DNA of 38,527 nt from a virus. Location of the stretch: IMG/VR virus record IMGVR_UViG_3300030329_004691, positions 1 to 38,527 of that record. One strand, 5' to 3'. Numbering within the stretch: the first letter of the stretch is position 1; each line of letters begins with the position of its first letter. The notes beneath the pieces were generated by a model that worked only from the letters and a program-made list of their open reading frames with translations, did no database searches and was not told where the DNA came from. A program made the position numbers and the translations under genes. This document shows, one piece after another, positions 22,257 to 31,340 of this stretch.

Positions 22257-25240
22257 ATCAATTTTTGCTGAGGAAGTTTCGCATAGGTATTCCGTAATCC
22301 TACTTCAAGCATCAGATTAGTGATTGAGTAAGCCTGAGAGGGATCTGAGGAAACCGTGTCCTGAAATCTAAACCGCACCGAGTCGCATTTTTGCCGGGCA
22401 AGGTGGATGTTGAACTGATATACCCCATCAGCTACTCGATTGGTTCCTGCTCCGTAATATTCGGACCCATACGGTGATTCATCTCCATATTCGTTCTGAC
22501 CGGTTGCAGTCCTAAAATTGAAGGTATGAAGTTCGTTAAAAAATTGCTCGAAGTTGTAAGCAATCTGCGTTTCCAGGATATGGTTTGATTTATAATCTCC
22601 CAGGACTAGAGCTCGACGAACACGCTGCAATCCCTGAATTTGTTGGGTTTTGATCCATGCCGTTGTGAGTTTTAGGACGACTGCCATATCGACGTCTTGA
22701 TACAGAGTGTTAGACTCCTCGTAGACTAATCCTCCGGAGGTTCTGAGATAGGCATATTTATCAGTTGCGCCCCAGATCACTGCACCCAGTGCAGAATGAT
22801 TGGTGAAGGTAGACCATTTCTTATAAAAAAAGTCATAAACCAGGCACGGTCCACTCTGAGTGGTGAACCTGACTTGGGAATAGTCCTGGACCATCACGGC
22901 AGAAGTGACAGTTTCAGAATTGTAAGCTTCTACCCCTGCACCGATGTAGACGGTTTCCAGTTTTCGGTCCAGGAGGTAGATTCCTTTCTGGCTCATGAAC
23001 ATCACTCCCAGAGGAGTGAGGAGGATACTGTCTGAACCAGTTGCCCCCACATCTCCAGTGACCAGTTGGGGTTCTGAAAAGCTATTCTGTAGCCCTGCAT
23101 CAGTGGGTCCAGTTCCTGTGATGTAGAAGATCCGTTGAGGTTCAAAAATGATCAGTTTCTCATCCATCTCAATCAGACCAGTGACCCTCTCAGCCTTGTT
23201 CATGATAATTTGGAAAACATCACTAAATTCGACAGGTTTCTTGGCTTGACGTTTTTTCGAGTAATACAGAATTTTTGGATTTTCGGAAGAGACTGCAAAC
23301 ATCCTGTTATTGAACACTCCCATCACTGAGGTAGCAGGTGGAGGAATATTGTCCACAATCCCTCCGTTGGTGTAGAGGGATTCCTTTGCTACGAGATTTG
23401 TATCATTGATTGCCCCTGCATCCGCAAAGCTTACAGAATCTGCGCTGGTGTTATTAGTAACAGAACCGATTTTGTAAAAAAGGGTTCCAGTGGTAACAGT
23501 TCTGTATACCTCGCACTCTACACCTGAATGATCAGTAAGTCTCAAAGAGGGAATAGTCAAAGTGACGGTACTCGATCCACCGGTTGGTGATCCACTGATT
23601 GCGACTGAGGGTGCCGATCGATGGATCTGGCCTCGACTGTCCGACCAGGTAAAAATAACTCGATATTGATAGGTTCCTGCTGCCAGCGATCCGCTGCTGT
23701 TATTTACGGAAGCACTGATATTTTCCGGGTAGAGATGAAATCCATGTTCTTCAATTGTTTGAGAGTCATAGACTGAAACAAACCCTCCAGCAATATGGAG
23801 ATTTTCCCCCAACTCTGTACCTTGAAAACTAGATGATTGGGTGAAATCAATCCCGCTTAGGGCTAATCCTTTTAACGAATAAATATCATTGTTTTTGCTA
23901 ACAAGGCGAGTTTTAACCTGGAGACCGGTTTTAAATATACCTGCACTTGCATCATCAATAACCCTTGGTAGCGTGGAGTCTGAAGGCAATCCTCCTGCCA
24001 GGGAAGTATGCAGTTTTGCCACAATCAAACCTGTGGTATCGATCAGAAAATAAGTGGTCTGGAGACTGCTTGCATGGACTCCGATGAAGTAGGTTTTTTC
24101 ATTGTAATAAAATCCTTTGGAGGCTAAACCTACAGATCTTTTCAAAACGGCAGAAGATCCCATGGAGGAAGCACTCACATCATAAGTTGCCTTCTTGACT
24201 AAGTGATCATAATCGTTGGTGGCATTGTGTTCGTAGATGATCACCACATCCCCTGTCGAGTCCCTCTGCATCGTCACTCTGGGAATTGCCGTTGCAGTTG
24301 CTTCCACCGTGTAGGTGGCAACCTGGGTCAGGTCCAATTTTAAACGAGTGACTTTCAGACCAGAGGAATCTGAGTTTTTGGAGTAGGCTACGTAAACTCC
24401 GTCATTCACGGCATCACGGTAGACAGTCAGGGAATCTTCAGGATCATTTGCGATTGTAGTGGGGGCTACATATCCACTTGCCGTTGATCCGACTGCCCCT
24501 GTTTGGGTGATATACCCGATCTGAACCTGAGAGGAGGAGTTTCGGTAACAGTAGATGGCAGCATTGTCCTCGTATTCCACTACATCGATTTGTTGCCCGG
24601 AGGTGGCAGCATTGGAACCGATCTGAGTTGCTGAACCCCAGGTGGTCGGGTCTGTCTGATCCAAAAGTACCAGATCCACATCATTATCAGAAGTTTCGAT
24701 GTAGAGGATTGCCAACCGTTGATCCAGTTCAAACACCTTCGGCAATTTCCCTGTCGCAGAGATCAGAGTATTGTTCTGCAGAATGGCTCCTGACACTGCA
24801 TCAATCACGGATGCCCTCACTCCCCCCTGAGTGTCCTCCCAGGCTAAACAAAAGAGTCCTCCCCCATACGCAATATCAGCACTACTCTGCTCATACTGAT
24901 TGCGGATAATGTCATCACTGGAAACGGTGACGGAAAGCGAACCCCCCTTGTTCACCCATTCCTGTCTGCCACTGATGTAGGAATAAAGATTTGAATTGGA
25001 AAAAAGCAGGAGTTCATCCTGGAATTTACTCAGGGCATCTCCTGCCGTGATTTTTGAGGTGCTGCCTGTGATGGACGGTAAGAGTTTCGAGTAGCCATTG
25101 CGTTTGGTGATCGTACTGCCAGAAGTGAAAACACCGTTCTCTAATTCAGTAAGGTTCGACTGCAGGACCATTTTCTGGTCTGTTTTGGTGTCGATTCCTC
25201 CACTCAGATCAACCGGAATGAATGCTTTTTCAAGTGGCAT
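22253..25240 (-). CDS. Tail nozzle/stabilisation protein (P22 gp10-like)
   Basis: This 995-residue beta-rich protein begins MPLEKAFIPVDLSGGIDT. The early segment NLTELENGVFTSGSTITKRN matches the opening of podovirus tail stabilisation or nozzle proteins. Repeated strand motifs through the middle and the block FNNRMFAVSSENPKILYYSK, RIFYITGTGPTD, VMFMSQKGIYLLDRK, LVYDFFYKKWSTF support a beta-propeller-like fold. It closes the short tail and anchors fibres. It overlaps the next gene as ATGA. Family placement is by pattern, not search. Confidence 0.75.
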   Translation of the reverse strand: MPLEKAFIPVDLSGGIDTKTDQKMVLQSNLTELENGVFTSGSTITKRNGYSKLLPSITGSTSKITAGDALSKFQDELLLFSNSNLYSYISGRQEWVNKGGSLSVTVSSDDIIRNQYEQSSADIAYGGGLFCLAWEDTQGGVRASVIDAVSGAILQNNTLISATGKLPKVFELDQRLAILYIETSDNDVDLVLLDQTDPTTWGSATQIGSNAATSGQQIDVVEYEDNAAIYCYRNSSSQVQIGYITQTGAVGSTASGYVAPTTIANDPEDSLTVYRDAVNDGVYVAYSKNSDSSGLKVTRLKLDLTQVATYTVEATATAIPRVTMQRDSTGDVVIIYEHNATNDYDHLVKKATYDVSASSMGSSAVLKRSVGLASKGFYYNEKTYFIGVHASSLQTTYFLIDTTGLIVAKLHTSLAGGLPSDSTLPRVIDDASAGIFKTGLQVKTRLVSKNNDIYSLKGLALSGIDFTQSSSFQGTELGENLHIAGGFVSVYDSQTIEEHGFHLYPENISASVNNSSGSLAAGTYQYRVIFTWSDSRGQIHRSAPSVAISGSPTGGSSTVTLTIPSLRLTDHSGVECEVYRTVTTGTLFYKIGSVTNNTSADSVSFADAGAINDTNLVAKESLYTNGGIVDNIPPPATSVMGVFNNRMFAVSSENPKILYYSKKRQAKKPVEFSDVFQIIMNKAERVTGLIEMDEKLIIFEPQRIFYITGTGPTDAGLQNSFSEPQLVTGDVGATGSDSILLTPLGVMFMSQKGIYLLDRKLETVYIGAGVEAYNSETVTSAVMVQDYSQVRFTTQSGPCLVYDFFYKKWSTFTNHSALGAVIWGATDKYAYLRTSGGLVYEESNTLYQDVDMAVVLKLTTAWIKTQQIQGLQRVRRALVLGDYKSNHILETQIAYNFEQFFNELHTFNFRTATGQNEYGDESPYGSEYYGAGTNRVADGVYQFNIHLARQKCDSVRFRFQDTVSSDPSQAYSITNLMLEVGLRNTYAKLPQQKLI

Positions 25241-25243
25241 GAA

Positions 25244-25411
25244 TCACTTCTTGTTCGCAACTTTTAACTCAGGTTTTTTGTTTTCCTCTTCCTGGAGTAA
25301 CAGGATCTCTTCCATGCCAAGTAAACGGTGCAATCGTGCTTCAATTTGTGGTACTTTTGACAACTCGTTTTTTAAGGAAACGATTTCTTCCTTAACTTCC
25401 TTTAATGTCAT
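25244..25411 (-). CDS. Small coiled-coil protein in the tail region
   Basis: This 55-residue frame begins MTLKEVKEEIVSLKNELSKV and is nearly all helix with leucine heptads (RLHRLLGMEEILLLQEEE), ending in a Lys-rich tail. It starts one base after the previous stop and ends 3 bases before the nozzle gene, filling the only gap there. GAAGAG lies about 6 bases before its ATG. It is most likely real; an assembly-chaperone role is possible, but not shown. Confidence 0.75.
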   Translation of the reverse strand: MTLKEVKEEIVSLKNELSKVPQIEARLHRLLGMEEILLLQEEENKKPELKVANKK

Positions 25412-25412
25412 T

Positions 25413-25712
25413 TTAACTCTTCGGATATTTATTTTTCACCTCAGTACGCTTTGTTTGAAGTGCAGTTAAAGTCTCACCTCCATCCAGAAGTGCATGAATG
25501 CAATCCTCCAGGTTCGGATATTCTTCCTGCCTTTTTCTTTCCCATTCCAGTGCATTAAATTCAGCAAGTTTTTTTTCATAAACAGGAGTAACTTTTGATT
25601 CATCAATCTCTATCTTTTTCCCATCTTTATCAAAAACATTAACTCCGTTTTCAACTGATCCTGTTTCTGGATACAGTTCGCAAATGGCATCAAATCGACA
25701 GTCTAAATTCAT
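25413..25712 (-). CDS. Tail assembly protein, XkdW-like
   Basis: This 99-residue protein begins MNLDCRFDAICELYPET. Its C-terminus reads RKRQEEYPNLEDCIHALLDG then RTEVKNKYPKS, the R-x-x-x-YP ... K-x-x-YP pattern of small phage proteins related to XkdW that follow fibre genes and probably aid tail fibre assembly. The start overlaps the fibre stop as ATGA. The role is inferred from this pattern and position. Confidence 0.65.
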   Translation of the reverse strand: MNLDCRFDAICELYPETGSVENGVNVFDKDGKKIEIDESKVTPVYEKKLAEFNALEWERKRQEEYPNLEDCIHALLDGGETLTALQTKRTEVKNKYPKS

Positions 25713-26485
25713 TGAGCAATCTCCATTACTGTTATTGATGAAACCCCTCTTGGAACACTGGCAGAATCACTATCATCATTTGACCTGTTAATTTTGCAGG
25801 TAAGCCCAGCTTCAGCAAAACCCACCACTGTATAGGTCGATGAACCAGCAGATACTGATTCGTCTAAATTAACAAAACTATGACTTGCCAACCCGTTCCC
25901 ACCCGGTCCAGTTCCTGCTATCGACATTCTTGGTCTATTTGATGCAGAATCAGCTATATTGCCTGTCAATGCAGTTGTTCCACTTTTTGCGACATAAAAC
26001 CCATATCTACTGCCACTAGATGCAGCAGCACTTAGTGAAACAAAAATTAATACATCTGATCCTGAGGTAAGACCAGTGATTGTTACAGCAATTTGAGAAA
26101 TTGCAGAAGTGCCAGTGAAACTTGTTGTATCAGTATAAATCGTTGATTTTTGTTGGATCACCATTCCTTCTGCTAACGTAGCAGAAGAACCAATCGTTCC
26201 GTTAAATGTGCCACTCGTTACTGTGCCAATATTATTGGCTGAACCTAGCAGTGTAGTGTTCCCAGATGTATCAATCTGCAGTGCATCATCCCCTCCTTCA
26301 TCGTATAGCACCGTAGACCCATCGTTTGTAATATTAATCCTATTAGTTCCTCCAACATCCTTTACGTTTAAATCACCTGTGACCTCAATTTGACCTGCAT
26401 TTGTAATTTTTATTTTTCTTGAAGCACCATTATTTTGCAGGAGAAGATCGTCTCCAGACTTTGGTTCAAATATAAAATTTGCCAT
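25709..26485 (-). CDS. Second tail fibre or spike protein
   Basis: This 258-residue beta-rich protein begins MANFIFEPKSGDDLLLQNNG. The N-terminal half is made of short Gly/Asn/Thr-rich strand repeats (IEVTGDLNVKDVGGTN, ALQIDTSGNTTLLG) like phage fibre shafts. The C-terminal half looks like a compact beta-sandwich receptor-binding tip (AEGMVIQQKSTIYTDTTSF onward). It lies 3 bases after the main fibre gene and shares its style, so the two probably form one fibre assembly. Confidence 0.75.
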   Translation of the reverse strand: MANFIFEPKSGDDLLLQNNGASRKIKITNAGQIEVTGDLNVKDVGGTNRINITNDGSTVLYDEGGDDALQIDTSGNTTLLGSANNIGTVTSGTFNGTIGSSATLAEGMVIQQKSTIYTDTTSFTGTSAISQIAVTITGLTSGSDVLIFVSLSAAASSGSRYGFYVAKSGTTALTGNIADSASNRPRMSIAGTGPGGNGLASHSFVNLDESVSAGSSTYTVVGFAEAGLTCKINRSNDDSDSASVPRGVSSITVMEIAQ

Positions 26486-26488
26486 TTT

Positions 26489-27871
26489 TTATCCGTTTGT
26501 AATCGTTGTATTTCCACCTGCTAAACTAACTTTAAAAAATGCAGTTCCATCGTCTTTCAAAGTCACATCACCACCATTCGCATCGATGACAACATCACCT
26601 TCAGCGTTTATCGTAAAATCACCAGAATCTGCTATTTGACCATCGGTGATCACGGTATCTCCAATCGTAAAATCCGTTGTTGCATCACAAGTGGTAAATT
26701 TGCCAGTGGTATGAGAGGATGCACCAATGGTGGTGGAGTTTATTGCCATTCCATCAATGGTTCCACCATTCAAATCTGCAGTGGTCACTGTACCAAGATT
26801 CGCACAAGTCTGAGATGCTGCAGTCCAGTTCCCATCAATGGTAATTCCACCTAAAGTACCTCCATCAATATCTACTTTTGAAATATCAACCTCTCCAGTA
26901 CCATGCGGAGTGATAGCTATATTTCCATTGGTTCCATCAGTGATGGTGATTGATCCAGAATTCGTTCCTGCATTAGTGTCTAAAACCAGGTCTTGAGTGG
27001 AATTGGTTGTGATCTTTCCAGAAGCAGATCCCGATCCAATTACAATTTCACCAGTTCCGTGTGGTGCAAACGTGATGTTTCCGTTTGCTGCATCCGTAAT
27101 GGTAATGTTGCCTGAGTTCGTTCCTGAGTTGGTGTCCAGGACGAGATCGTATGCACCATTGGAGGTCAGTTTTCCTGTTGCAGATCCGTTCCCCACCACC
27201 ACATGACCTGTGCCATTCGGTTTGAGGTTGATGGCAGCATTGGAGGAAGAGGTGGCAATATTGATGACTCCTGCAAAGGAGGTTGCCGTGGAGAGCAGAG
27301 TCCCTGTCTCATCTGGGACGGTGAGGGTATTTGCTCCTGTTCCTGAACCTAAATATTTCAGATTGACAGATCGGGTCGTGGCAGACCCTCCATTGTAGAA
27401 ATACAGTTGGATGTCTGAGAATACGATTTTGGCAATGCCATCAGATTGCGTAGAATCATATTTAAACGTGTAAGAATTATTGACTCCACTAAACTGAACC
27501 TGGGAGTTTCCTGTCATGTTGGAAATAGAACCCCCAGAGGTATTGATTGCAGACCCATCCGTGATCTGTACGGCAACCCCAGACCCATTTCTCCAGTAGA
27601 GATTCCCCCCACTCTGATACACCGAATAGTTAGTGGTGGCAGCAGTTACTGAGGAATCAAAGATCAGATTCTTCAACTCCGTTGCAGAGTTCTGGTTGAA
27701 CTCGATGTCAGAGTTGATATTCAAAGCACTTGGAGTGAGTTGAACCCCCTTCCCACTGGTATGGTCATGGGTATCAATCGTTTCCCAATTCGTATTAGTC
27801 TGGGTTGCCCAGGTGGGTCCTGTGGTGACTCCTACACTCGGCTCATTCAGACTCATGTTGCTCGTTGCCAT
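26489..27871 (-). CDS. Tail fibre protein with tandem 52-residue repeats
   Basis: This 460-residue protein has a typical fibre N-terminus (WATQTNTNWETIDTHDHTSG, residues 21-40), then a strand-rich shaft. Residues 220-323 contain two near-identical 52-residue repeats beginning GTGHVVVGNGSATGK and GTGEIVIGSGSASGK, and a third partial repeat begins at 324. The C-terminus ends in short strand repeats. No S74 chaperone domain is present. It would form a trimeric beta-structured fibre for host recognition. Confidence 0.82.
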   Translation of the reverse strand: MATSNMSLNEPSVGVTTGPTWATQTNTNWETIDTHDHTSGKGVQLTPSALNINSDIEFNQNSATELKNLIFDSSVTAATTNYSVYQSGGNLYWRNGSGVAVQITDGSAINTSGGSISNMTGNSQVQFSGVNNSYTFKYDSTQSDGIAKIVFSDIQLYFYNGGSATTRSVNLKYLGSGTGANTLTVPDETGTLLSTATSFAGVINIATSSSNAAINLKPNGTGHVVVGNGSATGKLTSNGAYDLVLDTNSGTNSGNITITDAANGNITFAPHGTGEIVIGSGSASGKITTNSTQDLVLDTNAGTNSGSITITDGTNGNIAITPHGTGEVDISKVDIDGGTLGGITIDGNWTAASQTCANLGTVTTADLNGGTIDGMAINSTTIGASSHTTGKFTTCDATTDFTIGDTVITDGQIADSGDFTINAEGDVVIDANGGDVTLKDDGTAFFKVSLAGGNTTITNG

Positions 27872-27879
27872 CCGATCTC

Positions 27880-28194
27880 CTAGAAAAAGTAAATATCTGC
27901 GGTTGCTGAACTGGAACCCTTCAGAAAGATGAAGAGATTCTTATCTGTGTTTTCACTATCTGATTCATAAACCACCGAATTACTCTGCAATCGGGTAATA
28001 ATAAACCCCTCGTAGGTCCTCCCCAGACCATGATTGACTCTGGTATCAGTGGTCTCAATAGACAGATCCTTGATCAGAATACCGTCTGAAATCGGTAACT
28101 GAAGTAACGGACTCAGAGTGGTCTTGATATGACTCTGCAGCCTTGTCACTTCGGCATTATCCGAATGAATCTGGGTAAAGTTGACTCGGCTCAT
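27880..28194 (-). CDS. Small structural protein of unknown function
   Basis: This 104-residue protein begins MSRVNFTQIHSDNAEV and appears beta-rich in its C-terminal half (GFIITRLQSNSVVYESDSEN, LFIFLKGSSSATADIYFF). The start overlaps the previous stop as ATGA. It sits between the adaptor region and the fibre genes, so it is probably a tail or fibre attachment component. No family is recognised. Confidence 0.65.
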   Translation of the reverse strand: MSRVNFTQIHSDNAEVTRLQSHIKTTLSPLLQLPISDGILIKDLSIETTDTRVNHGLGRTYEGFIITRLQSNSVVYESDSENTDKNLFIFLKGSSSATADIYFF

Positions 28195-28529
28195 GACTTC
28201 ATGGTAAAGGCCACGTCAAACGCTGCATCTGCTCCATCTGAAGTCCGATCGTAAAATATTCTAACGAACCTGGCTGGTAAATTATTCAACTCCAAAAGGT
28301 TGGTTTCAGCCCCACTGATTGCTGCCGTTGCCGTTGTATTAATCCAGGTTGATTCATCATTTGAAACTTGGATATACACGTTTCCTGCTGGGGTATTGTC
28401 ACTTCCATTGACAACCGTAAACGAGCAGCTGTTCATCGATGAGGCATCGATGGTATCTCCAGTGATATCTGCTGCCATGGTCGTGGCTGCAATATAGCTT
28501 TGGTCATTTTTATAAGTATTGAACGGCAT
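28191..28529 (-). CDS. Small beta-sandwich structural protein
   Basis: This 112-residue protein begins MPFNTYKNDQSYIAA. Its strands (SCSFTVVNGSDNTPAGNVYI, ARFVRIFYDRTSDGA, FDVAFTMKS) suggest a beta-sandwich similar to small phage virion or carbohydrate-binding modules. It lies between the adaptor and fibre genes. Function in the tail or capsid surface is inferred from place and composition only. Confidence 0.6.
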   Translation of the reverse strand: MPFNTYKNDQSYIAATTMAADITGDTIDASSMNSCSFTVVNGSDNTPAGNVYIQVSNDESTWINTTATAAISGAETNLLELNNLPARFVRIFYDRTSDGADAAFDVAFTMKS

Positions 28530-28536
28530 AAGCCTC

Positions 28537-29424
28537 CTATGAGTACCAGGTGTAAGATCCAGGATCGGTGTAATAGACCGCCATATCAGTAACCGTCGCC
28601 GGTTCGCCCAGGTCCCGGTTATCTGAGACTGATAAGATTCTGTTTTTGGTTTCTTCCTTCATTGCCATCAAAGCACTTGGATCCCCTTCCTCCTTAACCA
28701 CGCAATCGATAGCCGCGGAGCAGATCACAAAGGTGTCCCAGCCCGAATAAAAATCCAGCCGGGTTTCAATGTTTCCGAAGATCGTCGGATCGCTCAAGCC
28801 GCTGCTGTCCAGATCCGTTGTCACGGTTGCAGCACCTACAGCAGAAATCGTCTGATCGACGTTGTAATTGGTGGCATCGATGAAACTGACGCCGGTGATC
28901 TTATCCCCAACCGCAAAGCCATGGTTCTTCCCGACGGTCCACATGGTCGTCGATCCGCGGGTGATCGCCGTGACGGTTTTCTCCAGGAATTTTTTCGGGC
29001 TTGGAATATACCAGACCGTCAACGTGTCATTCGTCGATGGGCTCGGAGTGAGCCTGAGATTGGATCCTTGGATATGATATCGATACCGGTAAGGCACCGA
29101 ATACCTGGATCCAACATCACGCTGGGGAAAGTTATATCTTTGAAGCGGGAAGGTATCGCTTCCCATGTTCAGATCGACTCCGCGCAGCTTATAAAAGTCA
29201 GCTGGCAGATCGTAGGTCTGAGTCCCGGAAACAAGCGTGACCGTGGAAGAATTAAGAAAATAATCCTCCGAGTTCGCGTTTGTTACCAGCATATCGTAGA
29301 GCCCCGCGTAGCCACGATTAATGTACTGGCGGAGCTCCTCGTCGGTTACAAATTGCGAATTCTCCTGGTCTGCACGTTGGCGGACCAGGGTCCTGAGATC
29401 TGAGAGTGCGACGTAGTCCGTCAT
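28537..29424 (-). CDS. Head-to-tail adaptor protein
   Basis: This 295-residue protein has the adaptor-type beginning TDYVALSDLRTLVRQRAD, then FVTDEELRQYINRGYAGLYD and TYDLPADFYKLRGVDL, like podovirus and siphovirus connector proteins that dock under the portal. A beta-rich insert spans about 145-210, and the C-terminus returns to helix (TFVICSAAIDCVVKEEGDP). It lies downstream of the capsid and upstream of fibres, as expected. The particular family (gp4- or gp6-like) is not settled. Confidence 0.75.
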   Translation of the reverse strand: MTDYVALSDLRTLVRQRADQENSQFVTDEELRQYINRGYAGLYDMLVTNANSEDYFLNSSTVTLVSGTQTYDLPADFYKLRGVDLNMGSDTFPLQRYNFPQRDVGSRYSVPYRYRYHIQGSNLRLTPSPSTNDTLTVWYIPSPKKFLEKTVTAITRGSTTMWTVGKNHGFAVGDKITGVSFIDATNYNVDQTISAVGAATVTTDLDSSGLSDPTIFGNIETRLDFYSGWDTFVICSAAIDCVVKEEGDPSALMAMKEETKNRILSVSDNRDLGEPATVTDMAVYYTDPGSYTWYS

Positions 29425-29431
29425 GCTGTCC

Positions 29432-29665
29432 TCAGTAGCTCATTTGAATCCCATGAAACGCTTCCAGAATCGCCTGAGAATCCCCGGAGGAGAGTGCTGC
29501 ACTGAGCTCCTCTGCCATCGCGTGTTGTTCGTCAGAATATTCCAGTGGTTCCTCCTCAATCATTTCCTCGTCTTCCATGTATCCCTCATCGGGGGGCATA
29601 CGCCCCCCTTTGGGTCCCATGGATCCGATCGAAACCATCAAGGCGTCGTCGAGTCCTTTCTTCAT
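29432..29665 (-). CDS. Small acidic protein near the capsid gene
   Basis: This 77-residue protein begins MKKGLDDALMVSIGSM. Its middle is very acidic (YMEDEEMIEEEPLEYSDEQH) and its C-terminus helical. AGGAGGAAC lies just before the ATG, an excellent ribosome site. The function is unknown; acidic small proteins between capsid and adaptor genes may act in assembly. Confidence 0.7.
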   Translation of the reverse strand: MKKGLDDALMVSIGSMGPKGGRMPPDEGYMEDEEMIEEEPLEYSDEQHAMAEELSAALSSGDSQAILEAFHGIQMSY

Positions 29666-29672
29666 GTTCCTC

Positions 29673-30059
29673 CTACTTCTTTAGTGAAGTATTTCTAAGA
29701 ACAAGACAGAAATGAACGCGGTTATTTGCATTCGCTGCAATGTCAGCAGCCGCTCCATCCGAGATATCACGATGGTTGATCACAATCGTTTTCCCGGATG
29801 AAACATCAATAGCTCCAAGCTGCAGAATGGAATCATTGACTGCATTGAGTGCCAAAGTAACCGTACATGAAATCAAAGCTGGATAGGTTTGATCTAATGT
29901 AACGGTGTACTGACCTGTGCCGCTTCGGGCAACAGACCATCCAGCACCTTCGTTTGAAGCTGCTGATATGGCACTCGAGCCATTGGGTGCAAACGACCCG
30001 GCGATGACTTTCACCTCCGGGTTTGCAGACTGAACATCAAAAAAGATTTTATTAGCCAT
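29673..30059 (-). CDS. Probable capsid decoration-type protein
   Basis: This 128-residue, beta-rich protein begins MANKIFFDVQSANPEV. Strands GWSVARSGTGQYTVTLDQ and ALISCTVTLALN suggest a compact beta-barrel, ending in VHFCLVLRNTSLKK. It directly follows the major capsid gene with only 12 bases between, the usual position of head decoration proteins. Assignment is from position and composition. Confidence 0.6.
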   Translation of the reverse strand: MANKIFFDVQSANPEVKVIAGSFAPNGSSAISAASNEGAGWSVARSGTGQYTVTLDQTYPALISCTVTLALNAVNDSILQLGAIDVSSGKTIVINHRDISDGAAADIAANANNRVHFCLVLRNTSLKK

Positions 30060-30071
30060 GAGACCCTCCTA

Positions 30072-31307
30072 TTAAGATGGGAGAGTGACGACACAATTCC
30101 ACCCAGGGGCTCTGCAGCCCATTTGCAGATATGAATGGATTCGTACTTCAATACCATCCGCAGAATTCATTCTCAGTGTTCGGTTCCCATCCAACTGGGT
30201 CAGCTGAACTGCTGGTCCAATGGAAGCTAAAACCAGACTGCTCATGGTTAAGATGTAAGCTTTTCCAGCAGGACAATCTTTGTCCGGAACCACTTTCATG
30301 GTGCCATGAGGAGCATACATTTCCAGGGATCGATATCCACTGATGGAATCGGATTGCTTGACCTCGCGCTGAACTTGGGCGTTGAGGCTCTTTTCCAACT
30401 TCACAAATTCCTCAAATGGAATCATGACGTAGTCCGGGTTTCCTCCCTCGCGAGAACAGAGGGCGGCTCCGCTGATGAGAGCTTCGACGATGGTATCCGA
30501 AGATCCATCATACCTTTGTCCGCCCAACCTGGTTGGATCAACGGAACGATCGACGCCGAAGAAAGCTGCGCTTCCAGGAGTCGTCGCTGGGATCCAGGCC
30601 TCAAGACCTTTGACTGCCGTGTCGTAATCACCTTCGACATAAAGATAGTCGCCGGTCGCACCAGAGTTGGCATTCCAGTTCGCGGTCGCGGTCAGCTGAT
30701 CGGTGGATCCAGTTGTGTACTTGGATCGGTCAACTGCTGCGATCTGGGTGTAATTGGAACGAAGAGTTCCACTGTTTCCGGTTTTATTCGGATTCAGATC
30801 AAGGCGCATACCCACCTCGAAATTGAATACCGATTCCGGGACTTCCAAGTCACAAGCGGTCGATCCAATTGTCGTCGTGGACGCAATCTGACCAATGGCA
30901 CCTGAACCGTCGCGATAGAGATCGCGGGCGATCGCAGCACCTACGGACTTGATCGTATTGTTAATTTCAGTCGATGCAGCTGAGAGGAACGAAAATCGGT
31001 CTCCTTCGGAGGCAGCGACGGCTTCGCCCGATAAAGTTGCTACACCATATTTGGTGGTCCTGGTTAACAGGAAATCGTCAATGCTGGAAGCACTGGCGTT
31101 TGTTTGTGCAGTTGCAAAAGTATTACTGATGCCTTGAGGATGCCCATAGATCAATGGGATCGGCATGTTGCGACCTTTGAAGGATTCGTCTTTTGGTATT
31201 AATTCGAAAAACGGATGGGAATCATATACCAGATCCTCAACCTTTTTATTCGTATAATACTGCTTTAAGACGGCATCCCACTTGGTCAAAGTGGTGGCTG
31301 CTGCCAT
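30072..31307 (-). CDS. Major capsid protein (HK97-fold)
   Basis: This 411-residue protein begins MAAATTLTKWDAVLKQYYTN. Segments VEDLVYDSHPFFELIPKDES, TTKYGVATLSGEAVAAS and a spine-helix-like FLSAASTEINNTIKSVG, then the A-domain-like DYVMIPFEEFVKLEKSLNA and VVPDKDCPAGKAYILTMSSL, match capsid proteins of the HK97 fold. It lies between the scaffold and decoration genes. No N-terminal protease or cleavage motif is obvious, in keeping with a separate scaffold. Confidence 0.88.
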   Translation of the reverse strand: MAAATTLTKWDAVLKQYYTNKKVEDLVYDSHPFFELIPKDESFKGRNMPIPLIYGHPQGISNTFATAQTNASASSIDDFLLTRTTKYGVATLSGEAVAASEGDRFSFLSAASTEINNTIKSVGAAIARDLYRDGSGAIGQIASTTTIGSTACDLEVPESVFNFEVGMRLDLNPNKTGNSGTLRSNYTQIAAVDRSKYTTGSTDQLTATANWNANSGATGDYLYVEGDYDTAVKGLEAWIPATTPGSAAFFGVDRSVDPTRLGGQRYDGSSDTIVEALISGAALCSREGGNPDYVMIPFEEFVKLEKSLNAQVQREVKQSDSISGYRSLEMYAPHGTMKVVPDKDCPAGKAYILTMSSLVLASIGPAVQLTQLDGNRTLRMNSADGIEVRIHSYLQMGCRAPGWNCVVTLPS

Positions 31308-31340
31308 GGAAAAACTCCATAAAGGACGTTAATCCTCAGC

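Noticed and set aside
30306-30905. 199-codon plus-strand frame opposite the major capsid gene
   Set aside because: It is antisense to a secure capsid gene and has no supporting signals.
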